Assembly (NCBI GenBank): GCA_030528455.1
Contig: JAUMYW010000005.1
Coordinates: 19,525 to 83,524 of the forward strand
DNA from: Neisseria sp.
Lineage (GTDB): Bacteria; Pseudomonadota; Gammaproteobacteria; Burkholderiales; Neisseriaceae
Direction: 5' to 3'
Length of the DNA stretch: 64,000 bases
Of this stretch, positions 27,950 to 38,000 are shown in pieces. Below the pieces are notes generated by a model that was given only the letters and a program-made list of their open reading frames with translations, was not told the origin of the DNA and searched no databases. A program made the position numbers and the translations under genes. The stretch's first letter is position 1. Every line of letters starts with the position of its first letter.

Positions 27950-29713
27950 TTACACATCGGTGTCGTCAACCAAACCTTCGGCAGTCGCTTCCGGCCGGAA
28001 GCGTACCGACTGCGGGTAGGGATAGAAATCGTCAAACAAACCCTGCTGTACGCGCTCTTTTTTCTCCTGCCAAAATTCGGCACTCAGCAGGTCTTTGTGG
28101 TGTTTCATAAATACCTGCCGCACATCCGGTTCTCCGAGCAGGAAAGGGCCGAACTCTTCGGGAAACACATCGCCTTTGCGTACCGGATACCAAACTTCGC
28201 CCGACATTTCCATTTCGGGGTTCGGTGCAGGCGGGATTTTGCGGAAATTGCAGTCGGTCATGTATTCGATTTCATCGTAGTCGTAGAAAATCACACGGCC
28301 GAAACGCGTCATACCGAAGTTTTTGTAGAGCATATCGCCCGGGAAGATATTTGCGCTGGCCAATTCTTTCAAGGCGAACCCGTAATCGATGACCGCCGCC
28401 GCTTTTTCGGCAGGGGTTGCCTGCTGCATAAACAGATTGAGCGGTTTCAAACGGTATTCGATATACACGTGTCTGATGATGACCCAATCGTCGTTTTCTT
28501 CAATCTGGTTGGGCGCGAGGGTACGCATTTCGTTCAAAAAATCCTCGCTGCAACGCGCTTTCGGCAGAGGAACATTGGAAAATTCCAAAGTATCGGCCAT
28601 GCGTCCGACGCGGTCGTGTTTTTTCACCAAGAGATATTTCTGCCGAACATATTCGCGGTCGAAATCTTTATTGTGGCCGAACACGTCTTTGATGACTTTG
28701 AACACATAAGGAAAGGAAGGCAGCGTAAACACGCTCATGACCAAGCCTTTAACGCCCGGTGCCAAAATGAACTTGTCGTCCGAATATTGGAGATGTTGGG
28801 TAAATTCCCGCCAGAAAATGTTTTTGCCCTGTTTGTGCAGACCGAGCAGGGTGTACAAATCGCCGTCCGAGCGCATCGGCAGCATCTCGCGCAGAAAACG
28901 CACATACGCGCTCGGTACCGGCATATCGACCAGAAAATAGGCGCGGGCAAAGGAGAACAGTACGGAAATCTGTTTGGCATCAAACAGGGCGGCATCGATA
29001 TTCAGACGGCCCTGTCCGTCGTGGGCGACCGCCAGCGCAAAAGGGTGTTTGCTGCTGCCGTTGATGATTTGGCCGAAAATATAAGCCGATTTGTTACGGT
29101 AAAAAGCAGACGACAAGATTTGGATTTGCAGGTTCATTTCCTGCAAGGGCCACTCGCTGCCGAAATGCCGCCGTGCGGCACGCAGAACGTTGGCAAGCTG
29201 TCGGGCGGGACGGCAGAAAGGCAGCGACCAGCCGAAGTGGGAGAGAATTTGCCGCAGCGTGTGCCGCAAGCCCGACTGTGTGGGGTAAAACGCGCGGAAA
29301 GCGGGCGGGTCGGAGTCGATAAATTCGGTGCTGATGGCCGGTTTGACAAAGATGAAATTATTGTTGAAATAGGATTTGTCCAATACCTTGGTGGAAACCG
29401 AATTGAAAAACGTTTCGGCCAATTCCGGCTGTTTGTGGTTGACCAGAAGTGCAATGTATTCTTTTTTAACCTCCGCCCAAGCTTCGTCCGGAAGCTGTCC
29501 TGCCTGGAACTGCCGCCTCAGAATTTCTGCCGCTTCGCATACGCGCGTGTCGTACATCTGAATGCGGTAGGCCGACAAGTCCTGGATACCTTTCCAATTG
29601 CCTTGCTCAAATAACGGTTTGGCTTGCGAAGAGGCTTCGCGGTAGAGCCGGTAGTGTTTGTTGAAACCCGCCAGCATGGTTTCGGCCACGGCCCGTATGC
29701 CTGCTTGCTGCAT
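27950..29713 (-). CDS. aceK: Isocitrate dehydrogenase kinase/phosphatase
   Basis: 587 residues from ATG at 29713, behind TAAGGAGAA. AceK reversibly phosphorylates isocitrate dehydrogenase to divert carbon to the glyoxylate shunt. The ATP-binding APGVKGLVM loop and following kinase-fold blocks (FPYVFKVIKD, VIDYGFALKELASANIFPGDMLYKNFG) are present, so it appears intact. Unlike enteric aceBAK, no isocitrate lyase or malate synthase gene is nearby. A frame continues upstream to 29797, but it lacks a ribosome site and crosses an uptake sequence. Confidence 0.93.
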   Translation of the reverse strand: MQQAGIRAVAETMLAGFNKHYRLYREASSQAKPLFEQGNWKGIQDLSAYRIQMYDTRVCEAAEILRRQFQAGQLPDEAWAEVKKEYIALLVNHKQPELAETFFNSVSTKVLDKSYFNNNFIFVKPAISTEFIDSDPPAFRAFYPTQSGLRHTLRQILSHFGWSLPFCRPARQLANVLRAARRHFGSEWPLQEMNLQIQILSSAFYRNKSAYIFGQIINGSSKHPFALAVAHDGQGRLNIDAALFDAKQISVLFSFARAYFLVDMPVPSAYVRFLREMLPMRSDGDLYTLLGLHKQGKNIFWREFTQHLQYSDDKFILAPGVKGLVMSVFTLPSFPYVFKVIKDVFGHNKDFDREYVRQKYLLVKKHDRVGRMADTLEFSNVPLPKARCSEDFLNEMRTLAPNQIEENDDWVIIRHVYIEYRLKPLNLFMQQATPAEKAAAVIDYGFALKELASANIFPGDMLYKNFGMTRFGRVIFYDYDEIEYMTDCNFRKIPPAPNPEMEMSGEVWYPVRKGDVFPEEFGPFLLGEPDVRQVFMKHHKDLLSAEFWQEKKERVQQGLFDDFYPYPQSVRFRPEATAEGLVDDTDV

Positions 29714-29838
29714 GATGTTCTCCTTAATTTTGTTTTCCATATGCCGTCTGCATGTCGGTAGGGCATCAACCTTATGGGGTTTCGGCAGCAAAATCAAGCA
29801 CGGACGGGTTCTCCGGCGGTCTTTTATGCTGCAGACGG

Positions 29839-29867
29839 CTTGAAACCCGTCTGTTGCGGCCCTATAT
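29839..29867 (+). promoter_or_regulatory. Heat-shock (sigma-32-like) promoter of grpE
   Basis: CTTGAAA (29839-29845), 14-base spacer, CCCTATAT (29860-29867), close to the sigma-32 consensus CTTGAAA-N(11-16)-CCCCATnT. The -35 element directly abuts an uptake sequence. It lies about 50 bases before the grpE start. Confidence 0.65.
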
Positions 29868-29917
29868 AGCGTGCATTATGAAATTCCCACCGTTTTTCCG
29901 CAAAAAAAGGAAACCCT

Positions 29918-30490
29918 ATGAGCGAACACAAGCAGACCGCCGACAACGAAGCGGCAGTTGAAGCGGCTGAAAACGCAGAAGTGCAAACCGAAGAACAAAC
30001 CCCGCCGACTTACGAGGAATTGCAGGCGCAGATTGAAGAATTGGAAGGCCGTCTGAAAGACGAACAGCTGCGTGGTTTGGCCAACGAACAAAACCTCCGC
30101 CGCCGCCATCAGGAAGAGCTGGTAAACGCACATAAATTCGCCGGACAGAAATTTGCTGCCGAAATGCTGCCGGTCAAAGACTATCTCGAAATGGCCCTGC
30201 TCGACCAAAGCGGCAACTTTGAGGCTTTGAAAATGGGCGTTCAAATGACCTTGAACGAACTGCAAAAAGCCTTTGATGCCACGCACATCAAAGAAATCAA
30301 CCCCCAACAGGGCGACAAGCTCGATCCGCACCAACATCAGGCGATGCAGACCGAAGCGAGCGAGCAGGAGGCCAACTCAGTTATCCGCGTGCTGAAAAAA
30401 GGCTATGCCATGAACGAACGCGTATTGCGTCCCGCCATGGTGGTGGTGGCACAAGCGGACGACAAACCGGAAGATGGCAGCGCGGCATAA
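29918..30490 (+). CDS. grpE: Nucleotide exchange factor GrpE
   Basis: 190 residues from ATG at 29918. GrpE releases ADP from DnaK. The first 50 residues are acidic and disordered; residues 35-90 form a long coiled coil (YEELQAQIEELEGRLKDEQLRG), followed by the dimer and beta domain with QMTLNELQKAFDATHIKEINPQQGDKLDPHQHQAM and the closing VLRPAMVVVAQ. It is followed 285 bases later by dnaK, and both have heat-shock promoters. Confidence 0.96.
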   Translation: MSEHKQTADNEAAVEAAENAEVQTEEQTPPTYEELQAQIEELEGRLKDEQLRGLANEQNLRRRHQEELVNAHKFAGQKFAAEMLPVKDYLEMALLDQSGNFEALKMGVQMTLNELQKAFDATHIKEINPQQGDKLDPHQHQAMQTEASEQEANSVIRVLKKGYAMNERVLRPAMVVVAQADDKPEDGSAA

Positions 30491-30559
30491 ACCGCAGAAA
30501 TACCGGCAAACCGTTGCCTTATTCCGGTTTTCAGACGGCCTTATTCGGCCAATGAAAAG

Positions 30560-30653
30560 TTATCCACATATTCAATGAATTTGCCTTTTAGAATAACATA
30601 TTGATTTAAAAATATAAATTTCTAAATTTGAGAAAATAAATTTTTTATCCACA
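30560..30653. promoter_or_regulatory. Two perfect DnaA boxes flanking an AT-rich stretch
   Basis: TTATCCACA occurs at 30560-30568 and again, in the same orientation, at 30645-30653. The 76 bases between them are strongly AT-rich (runs such as TTTAAAAATATAAATT). The second box abuts the -35 element of the dnaK heat-shock promoter. It could be DnaA control of dnaK or a small DnaA-binding/unwinding region; the function is inference. Confidence 0.5.
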
Positions 30654-30681
30654 CTTGAAAAGCCTGCAAACAACCTTATCT
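30654..30681 (+). promoter_or_regulatory. Heat-shock (sigma-32-like) promoter of dnaK
   Basis: CTTGAAA (30654-30660), 13-base spacer, CCTTATCT (30674-30681), about 95 bases before the dnaK start. Confidence 0.6.
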
Positions 30682-30775
30682 TGCGGAGCATGACGCAGCG
30701 GCGCAGGCAGTATGCCGAAGCCGTCTGCAAACCCATACAGATTATTTATATTGATACATTCAGGAGCAAAATATT

Positions 30776-32701
30776 ATGGCAAAAGTTATCGGTATTGATT
30801 TGGGTACAACCAACTCTTGTGTGGCCGTTTCCGAAAACGGTCAAACCAAAGTGATTGAAAACGCCGAAGGCGCGCGTACAACGCCTTCCGTTATCGCCTA
30901 TTTGGACGGCGGCGAAATCCTGGTCGGCGCACCGGCCAAACGCCAAGCCGTTACCAATGCGAAAAACACCGTTTATGCCGCCAAACGTTTAATCGGGCAT
31001 AAATTCGAAGACAAAGAAGTTCAGCGCGACATCGAAACCATGCCGTTCGAAATCGTCAAATCCGCCAACGGCGACGCTTGGGTGAAAGCGCAGGGCAAGG
31101 AATTGTCTCCGCCGCAGATTTCCGCCGAAGTGCTGCGTAAAATGAAAGAAGCGGCCGAAGCGTATTTGGGCGAGAAAGTAACCGAAGCTGTGGTTACCGT
31201 TCCGGCCTACTTTAACGACAGCCAGCGTCAGGCCACCAAAGATGCCGGTCGTATCGCGGGTTTGGACGTAAAACGCATCATCAACGAGCCGACTGCCGCT
31301 GCTTTGGCTTTCGGTATGGATAAAGTTTCCGGCGGCGACCGCAAAGTTGCCGTATACGATTTGGGCGGCGGTACGTTCGACATCTCCATCATCGAAATTG
31401 CCGATGTGGACGGCGACAAACAGTTTGAAGTGCTGGCTACCAACGGCGATACCTTCTTGGGCGGCGAAGACTTCGACCAACGTATTATCGACGACATCAT
31501 CGCCGAGTTCAAAAAAGAACAAGGCATCGATCTGAAAGGCGATGCGATGGCGATGCAGCGCGTGAAAGAAGCGGCAGAAAAAGCCAAAATCGAATTGTCC
31601 AGCGGCCAGCAGACCGAAATCAATCTGCCGTTCATTACTATGGACGCGACCGGCCCGAAACACTTGGTACAGAAAATCACCCGTGCCAAATTCGAAGCCT
31701 TGGTAGAAGATTTGGTGCAACGCTCCATCGAGCCTTGCCGCATTGCCTTGAAAGACGCGGGTCTGTCGCCGTCTGAAATCGACGATGTGATTCTGGTGGG
31801 CGGCCAAACCCGTATGCCTAAGGTGCAGGAAGCCGTTAAAGCCTTCTTCGGCAAAGAGCCGCGCAAAGACGTGAATCCCGATGAAGCTGTTGCGGTGGGT
31901 GCGGCGATTCAGGGCGAAGTATTGGGCGGCGGCCGTAACGACGTGCTGTTGCTGGACGTTACTCCGTTGTCGCTCGGTATCGAAACCATGGGCGGTGTGA
32001 TGACCAAGCTGATTCAGAAAAATACCACAATTCCGACCAAGGCTTCTCAAACCTTCTCAACGGCGGAAGACAATCAAAGCGCGGTAACGATTCACGTTTT
32101 GCAAGGCGAGCGCGACCGTGCGGCGGCCAATAAATCTTTGGGTCAGTTCAACTTGGGCGATATTGCACCTGCGCCGCGCGGCGTACCGCAAATCGAGGTA
32201 ACGTTCGATATTGATGCCAACGGTATTCTGCACGTTTCCGCCAAAGACAAAGGCACCGGCAAGGCTGCCAACATTACCATTCAAGGTTCTTCCGGTTTGA
32301 GTGAAGAAGAAATCGAACGTATGGTGAAAGATGCCGAGGCGAATGCCGAAGAAGACAAAAAACTGACCGAATTGGTGGCTTCGCGCAATCAGGCCGAAGC
32401 ATTGATTCACTCGGTGAAAAAATCTCTGGAAGAGCACGGCGACAAGCTGGCTGCCGATGAAAAAGCGAAAATCGAAGACGCGCTGAAAGCCGCAGAAGAA
32501 GCCGTCAAAGGCGAGGACAAAGCCGATATCGATGCCAAAGCGGAAGCTTTGGGCGTTGCCAGCCAGAAGTTGGGCGAAATCGTTTACGCACAAGCTCAGG
32601 CGGAAGCCGAAGGCGGTGCGTCTGCCGAAGCGGCTTCGGGCAAAAAAGACGATGATATTGTCGATGCCGATTTTGAAGAAGTGAAAGACGATAAGAAATA
32701 A
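30776..32701 (+). CDS. dnaK: Chaperone DnaK (Hsp70)
   Basis: 641 residues, full length. The ATPase domain opens with [13 protein letters not shown] and contains [32 protein letters not shown] and [13 protein letters not shown]; the substrate domain follows from about residue 390, and the C-terminus ends in the acidic [16 protein letters not shown] typical of proteobacterial DnaK. With GrpE and a DnaJ it refolds proteins. dnaJ is not adjacent; a membrane J-protein gene lies at 12.8 kb. A strong terminator follows. Confidence 0.98.
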   Translation: MAKVIGIDLGTTNSCVAVSENGQTKVIENAEGARTTPSVIAYLDGGEILVGAPAKRQAVTNAKNTVYAAKRLIGHKFEDKEVQRDIETMPFEIVKSANGDAWVKAQGKELSPPQISAEVLRKMKEAAEAYLGEKVTEAVVTVPAYFNDSQRQATKDAGRIAGLDVKRIINEPTAAALAFGMDKVSGGDRKVAVYDLGGGTFDISIIEIADVDGDKQFEVLATNGDTFLGGEDFDQRIIDDIIAEFKKEQGIDLKGDAMAMQRVKEAAEKAKIELSSGQQTEINLPFITMDATGPKHLVQKITRAKFEALVEDLVQRSIEPCRIALKDAGLSPSEIDDVILVGGQTRMPKVQEAVKAFFGKEPRKDVNPDEAVAVGAAIQGEVLGGGRNDVLLLDVTPLSLGIETMGGVMTKLIQKNTTIPTKASQTFSTAEDNQSAVTIHVLQGERDRAAANKSLGQFNLGDIAPAPRGVPQIEVTFDIDANGILHVSAKDKGTGKAANITIQGSSGLSEEEIERMVKDAEANAEEDKKLTELVASRNQAEALIHSVKKSLEEHGDKLAADEKAKIEDALKAAEEAVKGEDKADIDAKAEALGVASQKLGEIVYAQAQAEAEGGASAEAASGKKDDDIVDADFEEVKDDKK

Positions 32702-32739
32702 TACCGTTCAGATATCTGTGTCAGGAATGTCCGAAAGGC

Positions 32740-32769
32740 AAACGCGGAGTGGGAATACTCCGCGTTTTT
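32740..32769 (+). terminator. Terminator after dnaK
   Basis: 11-bp stem AAACGCGGAGT (32740-32750) with its complement (32757-32767), six-base loop, followed by Ts. Confidence 0.85.
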
Positions 32770-32784
32770 AAAGGTTCCGGCAAT

Positions 32785-32828
32785 AAAGCCGTCTGCAGGT
32801 CCGACAGGGCGAAGTTGCAGACGGCTTT
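32785..32828. repeat. Inverted uptake-sequence pair between dnaK and mtrR
   Basis: 13-bp perfect stem (32785-32797 with 32816-32828) and 18-base loop, between convergent genes; may end mtrR transcripts on the minus strand. Confidence 0.65.
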
Positions 32829-32860
32829 ATGATTTTTCGGGTATTACGGGACGGTATCTC

Positions 32861-33466
32861 TCAAATCGGGGGGCTGTGTTGCAGAGTGAACACGGCGGCA
32901 TCAATGAGCGGCGGTACAGTTTCGTCCAGATTGATTTGCGGTTTGTGCTGCCACATTTGGATAATGCCGCAGATAACCATATACAGATATTGAGCGGCAC
33001 GTTCGTGATGGAGCTCGGGCGGCAGTTCGCCATTGGCGGTGCATTTTTTCAGGAGTTGGCAGAAATGCTGCTCCCATAAGCCGATATAGTGCAGATGAAG
33101 TGCGACAATGGCACTGTTTTCTTCTGTGTGTTCGCATTTGGTGTTTAAAATGATGCAGATCTTGCGTTGCTGCTCGTTGTGTTGCAGACGGTCGAACGGT
33201 TCCAACAGAATCTGACGCAGGCTGTTGCTGCTGCCGTTTTGTTCGGCAAAAAGGGTTTGGAAGTTTTGGAAGCCATGCTGTATCAGGGCTTTAAACAAAT
33301 CTTCTTTGTTTTTGAAGTGCCAATACAGCGCGCCGCGCGTAACGCCTGCATTTTGGGCAATCATGTGCAGAGATGTTTTGGAAACACCGTGTTGGAAAAA
33401 TGTGTCGAGAGCCGATTGTAATAATTGTTCGCGGGTCTTTTCTGCTTCAGCTTTGGTTTTACGCAT
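32861..33466 (-). CDS. mtrR: MtrR-type TetR/AcrR-family efflux repressor
   Basis: 201 residues from ATG at 33466. The TetR helix-turn-helix occupies about residues 12-58 (MIAQNAGVTRGALYWHFKNKEDLF), matching the AcrR/TtgR/MtrR branch; the rest is the ligand-binding helical domain. Divergence from mtrCDE marks it as the local repressor of that pump, as in gonococci, where it is relieved by hydrophobic agents. Probable operators lie in 33530-33722. The upstream in-frame start at 33502 is not needed. Confidence 0.9.
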   Translation of the reverse strand: MRKTKAEAEKTREQLLQSALDTFFQHGVSKTSLHMIAQNAGVTRGALYWHFKNKEDLFKALIQHGFQNFQTLFAEQNGSSNSLRQILLEPFDRLQHNEQQRKICIILNTKCEHTEENSAIVALHLHYIGLWEQHFCQLLKKCTANGELPPELHHERAAQYLYMVICGIIQMWQHKPQINLDETVPPLIDAAVFTLQHSPPI

Positions 33467-33529
33467 GATGGTAAGTGTAAGGTTTTTAATTGGTGGAACC
33501 ATTTATTATAATTGAAAATCTAATTCTAT

Positions 33530-33549
33530 TACATACATATTCGTATGTA
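33530..33549. promoter_or_regulatory. AcrR-like palindromic operator
   Basis: TACATAC (33530-33536) and GTATGTA (33543-33549) form a 7-bp inverted repeat with a six-base spacer, closely resembling the TACATACAT...ATGTATGTA operator known for E. coli AcrR. A TATAAT overlaps its right arm (33548-33553), and another TATAAT lies at 33507-33512 with ATTATA on the mtrR strand. It lies 64 bases upstream of the mtrR start. Confidence 0.55.
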
Positions 33550-33673
33550 TAATTCCTGTTTTTTAAAATTTTTATGATGCATGAAAAGGCCCGGTGTGCA
33601 GACAGCATCCGACAGGCCTGTTTTCAAGCCGTCCGGAAACCCTATATCGGATTTGCAGACGGCTTTCTGCAGT

Positions 33674-33702
33674 TTGTAATTTGGTAAAATGTTCTGAATA
33701 AT
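33674..33702 (+). promoter_or_regulatory. Probable mtrCDE promoter
   Basis: TTGTAA (33674-33679), 17-base spacer and AATAAT (33697-33702) lie 40 bases before the mtrC start. The -10 hexamer is overlapped by a perfect tandem repeat (33699-33722). Confidence 0.5.
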
Positions 33703-33722
33703 CGTTGTATTAATCGTTGTAT
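33699..33722 (+). repeat. Perfect 12-bp tandem repeat over the mtrC promoter
   Basis: TAATCGTTGTAT occurs at 33699-33710 and immediately again at 33711-33722. It overlaps the -10 and transcription start region and is a candidate direct-repeat operator for MtrR or another regulator. Confidence 0.6.
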
Positions 33723-33742
33723 GTAGATAAGGAATTTTAAAA

Positions 33743-35002
33743 ATGAAACCTTCGGTGATTTCCGCAAATGCGGGACGGAATATTCTGCTGGCGGCGGTCA
33801 TGCTGGCTCTGGCGGCCTGCGGCGGTCAGGATAATAAGGGCGCGGCAGGTAAGCCTGCGCAGCAGGGCAGGGAAATGCCGCCGCCGTCTGTGGGTGTGGT
33901 TACGGTGCAGCCGCAAACGGTTACGTTGAGTGCGGATTTGCCGGCGCGTTTGGAAGCCTACCGAACGGCCGATGTGCGCGCGCAGGTCGGCGGCATTATT
34001 CAGCGCCGTTTGTTCCAAGAGGGTTCGTTTGTCCGTGCGGGACAGCCTTTGTTTCAGGTAGATGCTTCGACTTACGAGGCTTCTTTGCACAGTGCGCGTG
34101 CAGCTTTGCTGTCTGCCGAGGCGAATTTGGCCAAGGCTGATGCGGATTTGGTACGTTACCGTCCTTTGGTGGAGGCCGATGCCGTGAGCCGTCAGGAGTT
34201 TGATGTGGTGGTAACGGCACGCCGTGCAGCGGCCGCGCAGGTTGAGGCGGCGCGTGCTTCGATAAAAAGTGCGCAAATCAGCATGAACCGTTCGCGCATC
34301 AGTGCGCCGATTTCGGGTGTAATCGGGGCGGCGAAAGTGTCGGAAGGCAGCCTGGTGGCGGCGGGCGATCCGACCGTGCTGGCAACCATTCAGCAGACCA
34401 ATCCGATGTATGTGAACATCACGCAATCCGCTGCGGATGTCATGAAGCTGCGCCGGCAGTATGCGGACGGCAAAGTCAGGGCGGTCGGTAAGGGCGGCAT
34501 GGAGGTCGATATTCTGTTGGAAGACGGTACGCCTTATCCGCATAAAGGCCGTCTGATTTTTGCCGATATGACGGTGGACGCGGCAACCGGACAAGTGAAA
34601 GTGCGTGCCGAAGTGCCGAATCCCGATAATGTGCTGATTCCGAATCTGTATGTACGCGTGCGTATGCCGCAGGCGGATGTGGCCGATGTTTTTGTCGTGC
34701 CGCAGCAGGCGGTTACGCGCGGCGGGCAGGATACGGTGATGGTGGTGAATGCAGACGGCACATTCGCGCCGCGTACGGTGGTTGTGGCCGGTCGGCAGGG
34801 CGGCAACTGGATTATTACCGAAGGCTTGCAGGCGGGAGACAAGGTGATTGCAGACGGCTTGATGATTGCCGATATGACGGGCGCGAAAAAAGTAACGGTG
34901 CGCGAATGGACGCCGCCTTCCGCTTCCGGAGTGCCGTCTGAACAAGCAGCCTCCGGGTTGCAGACGGCTTCAGAGCCGAAAAATGCGTCTGCTGCGAAGT
35001 AA
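33743..35002 (+). CDS. mtrC: RND efflux periplasmic adaptor MtrC
   Basis: 419 residues. A lipoprotein signal ends in LAAC (Cys26), so the adaptor is anchored in the inner membrane. The order is beta-barrel/lipoyl half (RTADVRAQVGGIIQRRLFQEGSFVRAGQPLF), alpha-helical hairpin (about 95-160), lipoyl half (SRISAPISGVIGAAKVSEGSLV) and beta-barrel/proximal domains. The C-terminal tail past residue 390 is Ala/Ser-rich and is encoded largely by two uptake sequences. MtrC links the MtrD pump with the MtrE channel. Confidence 0.95.
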   Translation: MKPSVISANAGRNILLAAVMLALAACGGQDNKGAAGKPAQQGREMPPPSVGVVTVQPQTVTLSADLPARLEAYRTADVRAQVGGIIQRRLFQEGSFVRAGQPLFQVDASTYEASLHSARAALLSAEANLAKADADLVRYRPLVEADAVSRQEFDVVVTARRAAAAQVEAARASIKSAQISMNRSRISAPISGVIGAAKVSEGSLVAAGDPTVLATIQQTNPMYVNITQSAADVMKLRRQYADGKVRAVGKGGMEVDILLEDGTPYPHKGRLIFADMTVDAATGQVKVRAEVPNPDNVLIPNLYVRVRMPQADVADVFVVPQQAVTRGGQDTVMVVNADGTFAPRTVVVAGRQGGNWIITEGLQAGDKVIADGLMIADMTGAKKVTVREWTPPSASGVPSEQAASGLQTASEPKNASAAK

Positions 35003-35013
35003 GGAGCGTTCCG

Positions 35014-38000
35014 ATGGCAAAATTCTTTATCGACCGCCCGATTTTCGCATGGGTGATTGCGATTTTCGTGATTCTGGCGGGCATCATCGGCATCCGCAGT
35101 ATGCCGGTATCGCAATATCCCTCGGTCGGCGCGCCGACTATCACGCTGAGCGCGGTTTATCCCGGAGCTTCGGCCACAGTTTTGGAAGACAGCGTATTGT
35201 CGGTTATCGAGCGCAGCATGAACGGTGTGGAAGGGTTGGATTATATGCAGACCAACGCCACGTCCAGCGGTGCAGGCTCGGTTTCTCTGACTTTTCATTC
35301 GGGCACGGACGAAAATTTCGCCCAGCTCGAAGTGCAGAACAAATTGTCGCAAGTGGAAGCCCTGCTGCCGGCTGCCGTGAAGCAGAACGGCGTGATGGTT
35401 TCCAAATCGCGTTCCAATTTTCTGATGGTCTTGATGATGTCGTCCAAAACCATGGGTACGGCGGATATTGCCGATTATGTGGAAAATACCATCAGGCCGG
35501 AAATCCAGCGTGTCGAAGGGGTGGGCGAAGCCCGCTTGTTCGGCTCGCAACGCGCCATGCGTATCTGGGCAGATCCGCAGAAGCTGCAAAACTATAATCT
35601 GTCGTTTGCCGACATTTCTTCCGCCGTTGCCTCGCAAAACGCACAAATTTCCGCCGGTACGCTCGGCTCGCTGCCGAACGTTCAGGGTCAGCGCATTGCC
35701 GCAACGATTACCGTGGACGGCCAGCTTTCTACGCCCGAACAGTTCGGCAACATCATTCTGCGCGCCACGTCCGGCGGTGCGAACGTTTATCTGAAAGACG
35801 TTGCGCGGATTGAATTGGGCAGTCAGGAATATGCAACGTCCACCCGTCTGAACGGCGAACCTGCGGTCGGATTGGCGGTGATGCTGTCCAGCAAGGGCAA
35901 TGCGATGGCCACTGCGGCTGCGGTTACCGAAAAAATGGAGCAGCTGCAACACTTTTTCCCACAGGATTTGGAGTGGAAAGCACCGTATGACACCTCTAAA
36001 TTCGTGAAAATTTCGATTGAAAAAGTGGTACATACTTTGCTTGAAGCGATGGTTCTGGTGTTCATCGTGATGTATCTCTTCCTGCAAAATCTGCGTTATA
36101 CGGTTATTCCGACCATTGTCGTGCCGATTTCTTTATTGGGTGCGTTCGCTTGTATCTGGTTTTTGGGCATGTCGATTAACGTTTTGACCATGTTTGCCAT
36201 GGTGCTGGTCATCGGTATCGTGGTGGACGATGCCATCGTGGTGGTGGAAAACGTCGAGCGGATTATGGCGGAGGAGGGTTTGCCGCCCAAAGAAGCGACC
36301 AAAAAAGCGATGGGACAGATTTCCGGTGCGGTTGTCGGCATTACGGCGGTTCTGGTGTCGGTGTTTCTGCCTTTGCTGTTTATCGGCGGCGCGAGCGGCA
36401 AGATTTACACGCAGTTTGCCGCAACCATGGCCATCGCCATCGGTTTTTCAGCTTTCTTTGCGCTGACGCTCACGCCTGCTCTGTGCGCCACTTTACTGAA
36501 ACCGGTTCCGAAAGGGCATCACGAAGAGAAGAAAGGCTTTTTCGGCTGGTTCAACCGCAAGTTTTCCAGCGGTACGTACAAATACGAGGGTTGGGTGGCC
36601 AAAGTCTTGAAACGCGGCATGCCGATGGCTGTGGTGTACGTGATGCTTGCGGGCGTGGCAGGTCTGCTGTACAAAAACATTCCGAATTCGTTTCTGCCTT
36701 CCGAAGACCAAGGAAGTCTGATGATGATGGTCCAGCTGCCGCCCGGGGCAACCAAAGAGCGCACTGATGCGACTCTGGCGGCAGCAAACGAAGTGATTAC
36801 TTCGATGCCGGAAGTGGAAAGCTTTATCGGCGTTTCCGGTTTCAGCTTTGCCGGTTCGGGTCAGAATATGGGTTTCGGCTTCATTACCTTGAAAGATTGG
36901 AGCGAGCGCACCGATATTATGAGTACGGCGGGTATTTTGTCGCGCCGCATTACCGGCGCGCTGATGGGCAAGGTGCAGGACGGTTTTGCCATTGCCATCA
37001 ATCCGCCTGCGATTATGGAACTGGGCACGGCAACCGGCTTTTCGATGTATCTGCAAGACCGCAACAACCAAGGCCGCGAAGCTTTGCTGGTCAAGCGCAA
37101 CGAATTGCTCGACAAAATGCGTCAAAGCCCGATGTTCAATCCGCAGAATACCCGTGCTTCCGGTTTGGAAGATGCGCCCCAGCTGCGTATCGACATCAAT
37201 CGCGAAGCCGCTGCCGCACAAGGTATTGATTTTTCTGCTATCCGTTTGGTGTTGGGTTCGGCTTTGAGTTCGTCCTATATCAACGATTTTCCGAACCAAG
37301 GCCGTCTGCAAAGGGTGATTGTGCAGTCCGATGCCGCTGCGCGTATGCAGCCCGAAGGTATTTTGGCTTTAACCGTGCCGAACCGTCAGGGAACTGCCGT
37401 GCCGCTGTCCACCATCGCCACCGCGAAATGGGTGGTCGGCGCGGAGCAGAGCGTGCGTTTCAACGGCTATCCGGCGATGAAAATCGAAGGCGCGGCCGCT
37501 GCCGGTTATTCTTCCGGCGAAGTGATGGCGGAAGTGAAGCGCATGGTCGATGAAATGGACGGTTACAGCTTGGAATGGGAAGGCCAGTCGCGCGAAGAAG
37601 CCAAAGGTTCGGCGCAAACGCTGATGGTGTACGGTCTGGCGATTTTGGCGGTATTCCTGGTGTTGGCCGCGCTGTATGAAAGTTGGTCGATTCCGCTGGC
37701 GGTGATGCTGGTGGTGCCGCTGGGCTTTTTGGGTGCCGTGTTGGGCGTGTCGGGCCGCAACGGTTTCTTGGGCTTGTTCGGTGTGCCGCCGCAGTATCTC
37801 GATGATATTTATTTCCAAGTCGGCCTGATTACGGTCATCGGTTTGAGCGCGAAAAACGCCATTCTGATTATCGAGTTTGCCAAAGACCTTCAAGAACAGG
37901 GTATGGACGCGGTAAAAGCGGCCTTACAGGCAGCACATCTGCGTTTCCGTCCGATTATCATGACATCGTTTGCCTTTATTTTGGGCGTGGTGCCGCTGTA

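Noticed and set aside
30989-32050. Long open frame on the minus strand opposite dnaK (353 codons)
   Set aside because: It is an antisense shadow of dnaK's codon bias; no family motifs or ribosome site, and dnaK is certain.
33737-36087. Long minus-strand frames opposite mtrC and mtrD
   Set aside because: Arg/His-rich shadow translations of GC-rich genes, no recognisable domain.
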